Source: an uncultured Amaricoccus sp.
Lineage (GTDB): Bacteria; Pseudomonadota; Alphaproteobacteria; Rhodobacterales; Rhodobacteraceae
Length of the DNA: 49,128 bases
Direction: 5' to 3'
Assembly (NCBI RefSeq): GCF_937891315.1
Contig: NZ_CALAGI010000072.1
Coordinates: forward strand, 1 to 49,128
Within the stretch, counting starts at the first letter, position 1. Every line of letters starts with the position of its first letter. Both the position numbers and the translations under genes were made by a program. This document shows, piece by piece, positions 19,015 through 26,957 of this stretch. Below the pieces are notes generated by a model that had not been told where the DNA came from, ran no database searches, and was given only the letters and a program-made list of their open reading frames with translations.

Positions 19015-19907
19015 GCCTTGATCAGCGTGCCGGCGCCATGGGCGGTGAACAGCTCGAGCAGAACCGCGTGCGGCGCGCGGCCGTCGAGGATGACCACCGC
19101 CCGCACCCCGCCGCCGATCGCATCGAGCGCGGTTTGGGTCTTGGGGATCATCCCGCCGGCGATCACGCCTTCCTCGGTCAACCGCGACACGTCGGTCGGG
19201 GTCAGTTGCGTGCGCAATTCCCCACGCTCGTCCTTGACGCCCGGGACGTCGGTCAGCAGCAGCAGACGGTCCGCCTTCATCGCCGCGGCGATCGCGCCGG
19301 CGGCGGTGTCGCCGTTGACATTGTAGGTCTCGCCATGCCGCCCCATGCCGAGCGGTGCGACGACCGGGATGAAGTCCGAACCGAGGAAGCTGCGCAGCAC
19401 CTCGGGATTCATCTCGACCGGCCGGCCAACAAAGCCGAGATCGACCTCGATCCGGCGCCCGTCGCGGGTGACGGTCGCCAGATCCTTCTCGCAGATCATC
19501 AGGCTCGCATCCTTGCCGGAGAGGCCGACCGCCTTGCCGCCCTGGGCGTTGATCGCCTGGACGATGCGCTTGTTGATCCGGCCGGACAGCACCATCTCGA
19601 CCACCTCCACGGTGGCGGCGTCGCTGACCCGCTTGCCTTCGACGAATTCCGACTTGATGTCGAGCCGCTTCAGCATGTCGTTGATCATCGGTCCGCCGCC
19701 GTGGACCACCACCGGATTGACGTTGCACTGTTTCATCAGCACCACGTCGCGGGCGAACTCGTCCATCGCCTCGTCGCTGCCCATGGCATGGCCGCCAAGC
19801 TTGATGACGATGGTGGCGCCGTCGTAACGCTGCAGGAATGGCAGCGCCTCGCTCAGCGTGCGGGCGGTGGCGATCCAGTCGCGGGTATGGGCGTTCGACC
19901 GTTCCAT
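19011..19907 (-). CDS. argB: Acetylglutamate kinase
   Basis: ArgB phosphorylates N-acetylglutamate, the second step of arginine biosynthesis. The 298-residue product has IVIKLGGHAM (phosphate-binding Lys-Gly-Gly) and VVVHGGGPMINDML. It also has the downstream NVNGDTAAGAIAAAMKADRL and GGMIPKTQTALDAI segments typical of the amino-acid kinase fold. The Met start at 19907 is the only one that fits the family length. It leads a two-gene unit with the Fe-S protein and is divergent from the SPOR-like genes, with a 120-base shared promoter region. Confidence 0.96.
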   Translation of the reverse strand: MERSNAHTRDWIATARTLSEALPFLQRYDGATIVIKLGGHAMGSDEAMDEFARDVVLMKQCNVNPVVVHGGGPMINDMLKRLDIKSEFVEGKRVSDAATVEVVEMVLSGRINKRIVQAINAQGGKAVGLSGKDASLMICEKDLATVTRDGRRIEVDLGFVGRPVEMNPEVLRSFLGSDFIPVVAPLGMGRHGETYNVNGDTAAGAIAAAMKADRLLLLTDVPGVKDERGELRTQLTPTDVSRLTEEGVIAGGMIPKTQTALDAIGGGVRAVVILDGRAPHAVLLELFTAHGAGTLIKA

Positions 19908-20027
19908 GCCGCCGCTTCTCCTCTGTCAGGCCGCGTCCCCGCGCGATCTCGCGTGGTGGTCTCCCGTTGCGGAGGAACCGACGGCGGCATACATAGTTTG
20001 CCAACAGGGAGCAAGGAGAAGGCCGCG

Positions 20028-20552
20028 ATGCCCGCCGCGAAACTCCGTCTCATGGCCACGCTGGCGGCGCTTGCCATTTCGGCGGGGGCCGCGGGCGCCC
20101 AGTCGCTCGACAATCCGCGATGTCCGATGTGGTTCAATCTCTACGATACCACCGTCCAGCAATTCGGGAACAACACGCGCGGCAACCGGCAGGCGCCGGC
20201 GCCCGTCATGAACGCGGCGCGCCAGGTCCGCATGGGCAATTGCCTGACCTTTGCCCGCGCCCTCGCCGGACTGGACGCGATCCCCGAAGCCGCCGGCGCC
20301 AAGGCGCGGACGCCGTCGGGGCCCGCGATCCGGCCGATCTATATCCATGCCGGTATCGTGACCTCGACCGAGGACGACGCGCGGGCGCGCGCCTTTTTCG
20401 AACGGCAGGGTCTTGGCGTGCGCAGCGTCGGCGCGGCGTATCTCGGCCGCCGGATCTATGTCGGCCCCTTCGCCACGGCCGGTCAGCTCGAGGCGGCGCG
20501 GACGCTGGCGATCCAGGCGGGCTTTGCCTACCCCTATCCGGCGGCGATCTGA
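20028..20552 (+). CDS. Secreted SPOR-like protein (first of a pair)
   Basis: The function is unknown. The 174-residue product has a signal peptide (about 1-24, ending GAAGA). An N-terminal segment follows with two cysteines (NPRCPMWFNLYD and MGNCLTFARAL). The C-terminal region RRIYVGPFATAGQLEAARTLAIQAGF resembles a SPOR (peptidoglycan-binding) repeat. AAGGAGAAGG precedes the ATG. The stop overlaps the next gene by one base (TGATG), and that gene is a paralogue with the same layout. Confidence 0.75.
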   Translation: MPAAKLRLMATLAALAISAGAAGAQSLDNPRCPMWFNLYDTTVQQFGNNTRGNRQAPAPVMNAARQVRMGNCLTFARALAGLDAIPEAAGAKARTPSGPAIRPIYIHAGIVTSTEDDARARAFFERQGLGVRSVGAAYLGRRIYVGPFATAGQLEAARTLAIQAGFAYPYPAAI

Positions 20553-21097
20553 TGCGCGCGTTCCTCGCCCCGCTGAGCCTTGTCGCGGCGCTGGCCGGCT
20601 GCGCCCTTCCCCAGCCGGAGGTCGGCCGCGCGCAATGCGTCGCTTTGTTCGAGTATTACGACTATGTCGTGAACGCCTTCCAGCCGGACAGCTACAGCGC
20701 CAGTTCCGACCGCTATATCCAGTCGCCGATGGTCAGCCGGCAGGCGCAGCGGCTGATGCTCGCCGGTTGCGTCACCTCGACGGATGATCTGAACGGGCTG
20801 GAGCAGTTGGGCGCGACGCTCGGCTACCGCGCACCGATCGACAGCGGCGCGACGATCCCGCCGACGGCGGTCAGCGTCGGCGTCGTGACCAGCCTGACGG
20901 ATGTGACGCGCGCGACGGTCTTCTTCCGCGGTCTCGGCTATGGCACGCGGGCGATCGGCGCCGAGGGGCTGGGCACGCGCTTCTATATCGGCCCCTTCGT
21001 TTCGGAAGGCGCGATGGCCGAGGCGATCGCCACCGCCGAACGGGCGGGTTTCATCGCGCCCTATCCGACCAAGGCCTTCCGCTTCTGGCCCTGGTGA
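20552..21097 (+). CDS. SPOR-like lipoprotein (second of a pair)
   Basis: This 181-residue product has a lipoprotein signal ending in LAGC (Cys17), so it is likely membrane-anchored. The mature part repeats the plan of the upstream gene: CVALFEYYDYVVNAF, then LMLAGCVTSTDDL, then a SPOR-like end TRFYIGPFVSEGAMAEAIAT. The pair probably arose by duplication, with one copy secreted free and one lipidated. The role is unknown; cell-envelope or division-site binding is a guess from SPOR proteins in general. It runs to the REP-like palindrome at 21111. Confidence 0.75.
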   Translation: MRAFLAPLSLVAALAGCALPQPEVGRAQCVALFEYYDYVVNAFQPDSYSASSDRYIQSPMVSRQAQRLMLAGCVTSTDDLNGLEQLGATLGYRAPIDSGATIPPTAVSVGVVTSLTDVTRATVFFRGLGYGTRAIGAEGLGTRFYIGPFVSEGAMAEAIATAERAGFIAPYPTKAFRFWPW

Positions 21098-21110
21098 GGG
21101 GGCGGACAGG

Positions 21111-21128
21111 GGCGGACAGATGTCCGCC
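21111..21128. repeat. REP-like palindrome
   Basis: GGCGGACA-GA-TGTCCGCC is a perfect 8-bp palindrome with a 2-base centre; a partial copy (GGCGGACAGG) lies at 21101-21110. It sits between the convergent ends of the SPOR-like lipoprotein gene and the racemase gene and shares its core with the copies at 4974-5048 and 23540-23605. It might also act as a bidirectional 3' hairpin. Confidence 0.65.
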
Positions 21129-21143
21129 CAACGGGGGCGCGGT

Positions 21144-21785
21144 TCACCGGGATCGGAGCGTCGCGAGCATGCGGGCGAGGCCGCAGGCGGCGGCGACGCC
21201 GTCGATGACGGGCACGCCATGCGCGCGGGCGAGGCGCTCCGGCAGGTCGGCCATGCCGGCGCAGCCGAGCACGATCCCCTCGGCCCCGTCCTCGGCCAGA
21301 GCAACCGTGATCGTCTCGGAGATCCGCGCCTCGGCGGCGGCGACGTCGAGCACCGGCACCTCGCTTGCCCGCACCCCGACGCAGCCGGCGACGCCGTAGC
21401 GCGCGAGATTGGCCGCGATCACCGGCACGGAGACCGACAGCGTGGTCACCACGCCATAGGGCCGGCCGAGCAGGGCGGCGGCGTGGAAGGCGGCCTCGCC
21501 GATGCCGATCACCGGGCAGGTCGCGACGGCCCGCGCCTCGTCGAGGCCGGTGTCGTCGAAACAGGCGATGACGATTGCCGCGACGTCGTTCCCGGCCGCG
21601 CGCACCTCCTCGATGAGGCCAGGCAGCGCGGCGGCGCCGTCCTCCGGTCCCTGGATCGCGGGGGGGCCTTGGCGGTTGGTGCGCGCGACGATCTCGACAT
21701 CGGGCGCGGCCACCGCGCGGGCGGCGGCGGCGATGGTCGCGGTCATCGCCGCCGTGCTGTTGGGATTGATGTAGAGGATGCGCAT
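21144..21785 (-). CDS. Asp/Glu/hydantoin racemase family protein
   Basis: These enzymes interconvert stereoisomers using two cysteines as acid/base pair. The 213-residue protein begins MRILYINPNSTAAMT, and the two active-site Cys lie in VIACFDDTG and IVLGCAGMADL. The N-terminal NPNST is typical of hydantoin/allantoin racemases. It is the last gene of an ABC transporter operon, five bases after the permease, so it likely acts on the imported compound. The start at 21785 is the only Met that begins the fold; the longer frame upstream is a shadow of the permease gene. Confidence 0.85.
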   Translation of the reverse strand: MRILYINPNSTAAMTATIAAAARAVAAPDVEIVARTNRQGPPAIQGPEDGAAALPGLIEEVRAAGNDVAAIVIACFDDTGLDEARAVATCPVIGIGEAAFHAAALLGRPYGVVTTLSVSVPVIAANLARYGVAGCVGVRASEVPVLDVAAAEARISETITVALAEDGAEGIVLGCAGMADLPERLARAHGVPVIDGVAAACGLARMLATLRSR

Positions 21786-21790
21786 TCGGC

Positions 21791-22633
21791 TCAGAGCGTG
21801 GCCTTGCCGGCGTCGGAAGCGAGCTTCGAGCGCCGGCGCTGCGCCGCGACGGCGAAGGCGACGAAGATCGCGATGATCGCGAAGGAAAAGACCGTGGTCA
21901 GGGTGCCGAGCGCGAACAGGACCGGGGAAGTGACATTGGTCGTCATGCCGTAGATCTCGAGCGGCAGGGTATTGTGGCTGCCCGAGGTCAGGAGCGTGCG
22001 GGCGAATTCGTCGTAGGAGAGGGTGAAGCCGAAAAGCGCCACGCCGATCAGGCTCGGGGCGATGATCGGGATCACCACATGGCGCAGGGTCTGCCACGCG
22101 CTCGCGCCCTGGTCGCGCGCGGCTTCCTCATAGGCCGGATTGAAGCGGTTGAAGATCGCAAACATGATCAGCAGGCCGAAGGGCAGGGTCCAGGTCAGCT
22201 GCGCGCCGAAGCCGCTGGTCGCCCAATGCACGTCCCATCCGAGCTGGCTGAAGATGAGGCCGACGCCGAGCGAGACGAGGATCGAGGGAATGATCAGGCT
22301 GGCGATGATGAGATAGAACAGCGACCCCGATCCGGCGAAGCGCTTGCGGAAGGCGAGGCCGCCCATCACCGAGATCACCACGGTCGTGACCATCACCATC
22401 AGCCCGAGCGCCACCGAGCGGCGGAAGGCGCCCCAGATGTCGCCGACGGACTGTTGCTGGAACAGCTGGTGGAACCAGTGGGTGGAAACACCCCGCATCG
22501 GGAAGGTAAGTCCGCCCTGTGGTCCCTGGAAGCTCAGGATGCCGATGGTAATGGTCGGGCCGTAGAGAAACAGCATGAAGACGATGAAGAAGGCGGCCAG
22601 CACGTAGAAGGAGCCCGGGCGTTTCTCGTGCAT
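21791..22633 (-). CDS. ABC transporter permease, PotC-like
   Basis: This is an inner-membrane subunit of a PotABCD-type importer (spermidine/putrescine family). The 280-residue product has about six hydrophobic segments and the EAA coupling loop EEAARDQGASAWQTLRHVVI. The C-terminal SYDEFARTLLTSGSHNTLPL is typical of PotC/PotI. It starts two bases after the stop of the first permease, so the pair is tightly coupled. The substrate is not predictable from this subunit. Confidence 0.88.
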   Translation of the reverse strand: MHEKRPGSFYVLAAFFIVFMLFLYGPTITIGILSFQGPQGGLTFPMRGVSTHWFHQLFQQQSVGDIWGAFRRSVALGLMVMVTTVVISVMGGLAFRKRFAGSGSLFYLIIASLIIPSILVSLGVGLIFSQLGWDVHWATSGFGAQLTWTLPFGLLIMFAIFNRFNPAYEEAARDQGASAWQTLRHVVIPIIAPSLIGVALFGFTLSYDEFARTLLTSGSHNTLPLEIYGMTTNVTSPVLFALGTLTTVFSFAIIAIFVAFAVAAQRRRSKLASDAGKATL

Positions 22634-22635
22634 TC

Positions 22636-23502
22636 TCAGAGCTCCTGCCGGATATTGACGAAGCGCAGCATGATGCCGATCACCATCAGCACGGTGACGA
22701 GCAGGACGACGGCGGTCGCGGCGGCCGAAGGATATTGCAGGAGGCCGATGTCATTCGAGATCAGCCGGCCGACATTGGCCGATTGCGAGCCCGACATGAT
22801 GCGCACGGTGACGAAATCGCCCATTACCAGCGTCACGACGAAGATCGAGCCGATCATGATCCCCGGCTTGGTCAGCGGGATGATGACGTTGGTCAGGATC
22901 TGGAACCCGCTGGCGCCATTGTCGCGCGCCGCCTCGATCAGCGATTTGTCGATGCGGGTCATGGTGTTGAAGATCGGCACTACCATGAAGAGCGTGTAGA
23001 GATGCACGAAGGCGAGCACGACCGAGAAGTCCGAGAACAGCAGCCATTCGACCGGTGAGTCGATCAGGCCGAGGCTGAGCAGTGTCGAATTGGCGATGCC
23101 GTTGCGCCCAAGGAACGGGATCCAGGAGATCATGCGGATGATGTTCGAGGTCCAGAACGGGATGGTGCAGAGCAGGAACAGCGCCGTCTGCCAAGTCTGG
23201 GTATGGATATGGAACGCCATGAAATAGGCGATGGTAAAGCCGATGGCCAGCGTGAAGAACCAGGTCAGCCCGGCGTACATGAAGGTCTTGGCGAACACCT
23301 GATAGGTGACGGGCGAGCCGAACAGGAACTGGTAGTTGTCGAACTGGAAGGCCGGATAGATCGAGAATTCGGTCGCGCCCCAGAAGCTGACCATGAAGAT
23401 CATGAGGATCGGCAGGATCAGGAAGAAGACCAGGATCAGCGCCAAAGGACTGGCCAGCAGCCAGCCGGTCAGCGTGTCGGATCTCTTTTCGGATGCCTGC
23501 AT
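22636..23502 (-). CDS. ABC transporter permease, PotB-like
   Basis: This is the partner permease. The 288-residue product has about six transmembrane segments, the Pot-type periplasmic loop (TSNIIRMISWIPFLGRNGIAN) and the EAA loop EAARDNGASGFQILTNVIIP. The 118-base spacer to the upstream binding-protein gene holds two REP-like palindromes, which is unusual inside an operon and could change the ratio of binding protein to permease. Confidence 0.88.
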   Translation of the reverse strand: MQASEKRSDTLTGWLLASPLALILVFFLILPILMIFMVSFWGATEFSIYPAFQFDNYQFLFGSPVTYQVFAKTFMYAGLTWFFTLAIGFTIAYFMAFHIHTQTWQTALFLLCTIPFWTSNIIRMISWIPFLGRNGIANSTLLSLGLIDSPVEWLLFSDFSVVLAFVHLYTLFMVVPIFNTMTRIDKSLIEAARDNGASGFQILTNVIIPLTKPGIMIGSIFVVTLVMGDFVTVRIMSGSQSANVGRLISNDIGLLQYPSAAATAVVLLVTVLMVIGIMLRFVNIRQEL

Positions 23503-23539
23503 GGATCACCGGACCTTTCGGGGGACGTCGGCGGCGCAG

Positions 23540-23605
23540 GGCGGACCTCGGTCCGCCGTTTCGCGCCGCCAGTTCGTTGCAAAAGGGCGGACCGGGGTCC
23601 GCCCT
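23540..23605. repeat. REP-like palindrome pair inside the Pot-like operon
   Basis: GGCGGACC-TC-GGTCCGCC is at 23540-23557 and AGGGCGGACC-GG-GGTCCGCCCT (10-bp arms) at 23584-23605, with a further half-copy GGTCCGCC at 23608-23615. This is the longest version of the palindrome family in the window. It lies between the binding-protein and permease genes on the same strand. Confidence 0.7.
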
Positions 23606-23620
23606 ACGGTCCGCCCCGGA

Positions 23621-24916
23621 TCAGGAGGCGATGAACTCGTTCCACTTGCGGACCATGTACTGGTTCTCGTCCATCACCGAGTTCCAGCAGGCGACCGCGC
23701 CCATCCGCTCGTCGTAGGAGCCGCCGTCGCGCACGTCGCCGGTCGTGGCGAGCTTGTCGCCGGTCGGGCTGACGATATCGCCGGTGGCGGGCTTGCCCTC
23801 ATACCAGTAGCCCCACTCGTTCTCGGACATGAATTCCTTGGAGGTCGAGGGCACGGCCGAGTAATAGCCTTGGCGCATAAGGTAGCCGCCGACCCAGCCG
23901 GAGAGATACCAGTTGATGTATTCATAGGCCGCGTCGAGCTCGATGCCGCTCAGCGACTTGGAGAGGCCGAGGCCGCCGCCCCAGGAGCGATAGCCTTCCT
24001 TCAGCGGCTGGTAGACGCAGGGAATGCCGCGGGATTTGACGGCGGTGATCGCCGGGGACCACATCGACTGGATCACCACTTCGCCGGAGGCCATCAGGTT
24101 GACGCTCTCGTCGAAGCTTTTCCAGAAGGCGCGGAACTGGCCGTTCTTCTTGGCCTCGGTGAAGATCGCGATGGTCTTGTCGATCTCCTCCTTGGTCATG
24201 TTGCCCTTGTCGCCGTAGGTGATCTCGCCCATCGACTCGCAGGTCATGGCCATGTCCATGATGCCGATCGAGGAAATGTCGAGGATCGACGCCTTGCCCT
24301 TGAACTCGGGGTTCAAGAGCTCCTTCCAGTGCTCGATCGGCCGGCCGATCAGATCGGGACGGATGCCGAGCGTATCGGCGTTGTAGATCGTCGGGATCAG
24401 GGTCATCCACTGCGTCGGCTCGGTGGCGAAGGTCGTGGAATCCTCGCTTTCGACGAAACCGACCTTGGACGGCGCGGTGCCTTGCGCGACCACGCTCTCG
24501 GGCGTCAGCTTGCCTGTGACAAAGATCGGCGAGATCTTGTCGAAATTCGCGATCCTGGTCGTGTCCATCGCCTGCAGGTTGCCGGTCGGCCAGACCTTCT
24601 TGCAGATCCAGTATTCGATGTCGGCGATGTCGAAGCTGTTCGGCTGGGTCGCCGCGCGCTGCGTCACGCTGTCGGAATCGAGCGCGGTCATCTCGAGCGT
24701 GAAGCCGAGGTCTTCCTTCACCTTCACCGCGACGTCGTTCAGGTTCGACACGCCGGTGCCGAACTGGCGGATCGTCACGTCCTTGATGTTCTGCGCCCAG
24801 ATCATCGGCGCGCCGATCGTGTTGGCCGCGGCCGCCACGGCGGTCGCGGCGGCGCCCTTCAGCACCGAGCGGCGGCTCGGGCCGCTGATCGTGGCGGTTT
24901 CGGGCAGTTTCATCAT
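23621..24916 (-). CDS. Tat-exported ABC transporter substrate-binding protein, PotD/PotF-like
   Basis: This is the periplasmic binding protein of the importer, 431 residues. The N-terminus carries a twin-arginine signal (SRRSVLKGAAATA, residues 15-27) followed by a hydrophobic stretch ending APMIWAQ. The mature part has the extracellular solute-binding fold, with WGGGLGLSKSL and AYEYINWYLS near the C-terminal half. Tat export is often seen for this subgroup in Rhodobacterales. Two Met codons start the frame (24916, 24913). The neighbouring racemase suggests a chiral nitrogen compound rather than a polyamine. Confidence 0.85.
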   Translation of the reverse strand: MMKLPETATISGPSRRSVLKGAAATAVAAAANTIGAPMIWAQNIKDVTIRQFGTGVSNLNDVAVKVKEDLGFTLEMTALDSDSVTQRAATQPNSFDIADIEYWICKKVWPTGNLQAMDTTRIANFDKISPIFVTGKLTPESVVAQGTAPSKVGFVESEDSTTFATEPTQWMTLIPTIYNADTLGIRPDLIGRPIEHWKELLNPEFKGKASILDISSIGIMDMAMTCESMGEITYGDKGNMTKEEIDKTIAIFTEAKKNGQFRAFWKSFDESVNLMASGEVVIQSMWSPAITAVKSRGIPCVYQPLKEGYRSWGGGLGLSKSLSGIELDAAYEYINWYLSGWVGGYLMRQGYYSAVPSTSKEFMSENEWGYWYEGKPATGDIVSPTGDKLATTGDVRDGGSYDERMGAVACWNSVMDENQYMVRKWNEFIAS

Positions 24917-24971
24917 TCGCGTTTCTCCTTCGAAGTATGGGGGTCGCGCGCGGCCCCGCTTCGCTCTTGGT

Positions 24972-25952
24972 TCAGGCGCTCAGGCGATGCTGGTCGGCGG
25001 GATCCCAGGCGACGCCGACGGTGGCGCTCGGTTCGAGCGGCGCGGCGAAGAAATCGGCTTCGGGCAGGATCGCGGTCAGTTCGCCCGCCTCTGGCGCGGC
25101 GAGCGAGACATGGACGGTGGCGCCCTGATACTCGACGCCCGAGACCGTCGCAGGCATTCCGTCACCGCCGCGACGCAGCCGCAGCCGATCGGCGCGCACC
25201 GCGAACCGCGCGCCCGGCGCGCCGATGACATTGTGCCCGCCCATGAAGCGGGCGACGAATTCGGTGTTCGGCGCGTTGAAGACCTCGCGCGCGGGGCCCG
25301 CCTGCTCGATGCGGCCGGCGTTCATCAGCACGATCTCGTCGGCGAGGCCGAGCGCCTCCTCCTGCCCGTGGGTGACATGGACGAAGGTGATTCCGAGCTC
25401 GCGCTGCAGCTTGCGCAGCTCCGCCCGCATCCGCACGCGCAGGAACGGATCGAGCGCGGACAGCGGCTCGTCGAGCAGGAGCACGCGCGGGCTGGTGATG
25501 AGCGCGCGGGCGAGGGCGACCCGCTGCTGCTGTCCGCCCGAGAGCTGCGCGGGCATCCGGGTCGCATAGCGGCTCATGTCGACGAGTTCGAGCAGCTCGC
25601 GCGCCTTGGCGAGCCGCGTCGCCTTGTCGACGCCCTTCATCTTGAGGCTGAAGGCGACGTTCTCCTCGACGCTCAGATGCGGAAACAGGGCATAGCTCTG
25701 GAACATCATCGCCGTGCCGCGCCGTGCCGGCGGCAGGTGCGAAATGTCGGTGCCGTCGAGCACGATCGCGCCTTCCGAAACGCTCTCGTGCCCGGCGATC
25801 ATCCGCAGCGTCGAGCTCTTGCCGCAGCCGGAGGGGCCGAGCAGGCAGACATAGCCGCCGGCGGGGAAGACATGGCTGATCGCATCCACCGCCACGCTGT
25901 CGCCATAGCGCTTGGTCAATGCCGCGAGTTCGAGATCGTGGGGTGTGCGCAT
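24972..25952 (-). CDS. ABC transporter ATP-binding protein, PotA-like
   Basis: This is the cytoplasmic ATPase of the importer and first gene of its operon. The 326-residue product has Walker A LGPSGCGKSS, Q-loop MMFQSYALFPHLS, signature LSGGQQQR, Walker B VLLLDEPLSALDP and H-loop HVTHGQEEAL. A C-terminal TOBE-like domain begins near residue 240 (NVIGAPGARFAVRADRLRL). The start at 25952 gives the family length; a longer open frame upstream is a shadow of the GntR gene. Its promoter region is shared with gntR and contains a 12-bp palindrome. Confidence 0.9.
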   Translation of the reverse strand: MRTPHDLELAALTKRYGDSVAVDAISHVFPAGGYVCLLGPSGCGKSSTLRMIAGHESVSEGAIVLDGTDISHLPPARRGTAMMFQSYALFPHLSVEENVAFSLKMKGVDKATRLAKARELLELVDMSRYATRMPAQLSGGQQQRVALARALITSPRVLLLDEPLSALDPFLRVRMRAELRKLQRELGITFVHVTHGQEEALGLADEIVLMNAGRIEQAGPAREVFNAPNTEFVARFMGGHNVIGAPGARFAVRADRLRLRRGGDGMPATVSGVEYQGATVHVSLAAPEAGELTAILPEADFFAAPLEPSATVGVAWDPADQHRLSA

Positions 25953-26116
25953 GGTCCCTCGTCGCCGGTCCACATCGATGGGGTCAGGATCGTCGTTCCG
26001 ATTTGGCGAACTGTCGGCGGCGGGTGCAAAGTCCGAGCGTTCGGCCCGGACGTCTTCGGACCGAAAATCCGGCGGCTGGCGAAAAATTAACCATTTCGTG
26101 TGCAAAAGGCACGCGG

Positions 26117-26128
26117 ATCGTATACGAT
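26117..26128. promoter_or_regulatory. Palindromic operator candidate for the divergent GntR regulator
   Basis: ATCGTATACGAT is a perfect 12-bp palindrome between the divergent ABC operon and the gntR gene. GTATAC-centred palindromes of this size are typical GntR/FCD operators. The site is 101 bases before the gntR start and 164 bases before the ATPase gene start. It is the only strong palindrome I see in the spacer. Confidence 0.6.
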
Positions 26129-26228
26129 ACTGAAAGGGTTGGCGCCGGGCGAACCAATCTGGATACAAGCGTGGACCGAATCGGCCTAGGGTCGCTTCGA
26201 GATCTCGAAGCCCGTTCCTTTCGAAGAC

Positions 26229-26957
26229 ATGACCGGATTGCCTCGACACGAGCTCGCCGCGACTTCCCCCGACGACGGCGGAACCATCCAGCCGAGCGCG
26301 GAGATCGCGCGCAGCCTCGAACGCGCCATTCTCGAGCATCGCCTGCCGCCGGGCGCCAAGCTGTCGGAGGATGAGGTGGGCGAGATCTTCGGCGCCGGGC
26401 GCACGGTGGTGCGCGGCGCGCTGCAATCGCTCGCGCATCGCAATCTCGTCACCATCAAGCGCAATCGCGGCGCCTTCGTGGCGCGGCCCGATCCGCGCGA
26501 GGCGCGCGAGGTATTCGAGGCGCGCGCGCTGCTGGAGCCGCGCACCGCGCATTCCGCCGCCGGCCGCGCCACCCCGGCCGAGCTGCGCCAGCTCACCGCG
26601 CACATAGAGGCCGAGCACGCGGCGCTCCGGTCCGGCGATCTCGGCCGCGCGGTCTATCTGTCGGGCCTGTTCCACGGCGCGATCGCCGAGATCGCGCGCC
26701 AGCGGACAATCGCCGAATTCATCGCCGCGCTGGTCTCGCGCTCGTCGCTGATCATCGCGCTCTACTGGAAAAGGCGTGACACCTTGTGCGAAAGTCACGC
26801 GCATCACGCATTGATGGACGCCATCGCGGCGGGGGAGGGACGTCTGGCCGAGGAATTGATGCAGAGCCATCTGGTCGACCTGCTGTCGGGTCTCGACCTC
26901 ACCGAAAGGCGCGCCGCGCCGCGCAGCCTGCGCGACATGTTCGAGAGGTCCGCCTGA
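26229..26957 (+). CDS. GntR-family transcriptional regulator (FCD subfamily)
   Basis: This 242-residue protein has an N-terminal winged helix (about residues 20-85, LPPGAKLSEDEVGEIFGAGR then VVRGALQSLAHRNLV and RNRGAFVARP). An all-helical FCD ligand domain follows, with the metal-binding His pattern visible in FHGAIAEIA and HAHHALMDAI. FCD regulators sense small carboxylates or amino acids. Placed divergently from the importer operon, it is probably its regulator. It overlaps the acetyltransferase gene by one base (TGATG). Confidence 0.9.
   Translation: MTGLPRHELAATSPDDGGTIQPSAEIARSLERAILEHRLPPGAKLSEDEVGEIFGAGRTVVRGALQSLAHRNLVTIKRNRGAFVARPDPREAREVFEARALLEPRTAHSAAGRATPAELRQLTAHIEAEHAALRSGDLGRAVYLSGLFHGAIAEIARQRTIAEFIAALVSRSSLIIALYWKRRDTLCESHAHHALMDAIAAGEGRLAEELMQSHLVDLLSGLDLTERRAAPRSLRDMFERSA

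Noticed and set aside
21791..25952. Annotation as a spermidine/putrescine transporter
   Set aside because: Only general Pot-type similarity is visible; the linked racemase argues for another substrate, so gene symbols were withheld.
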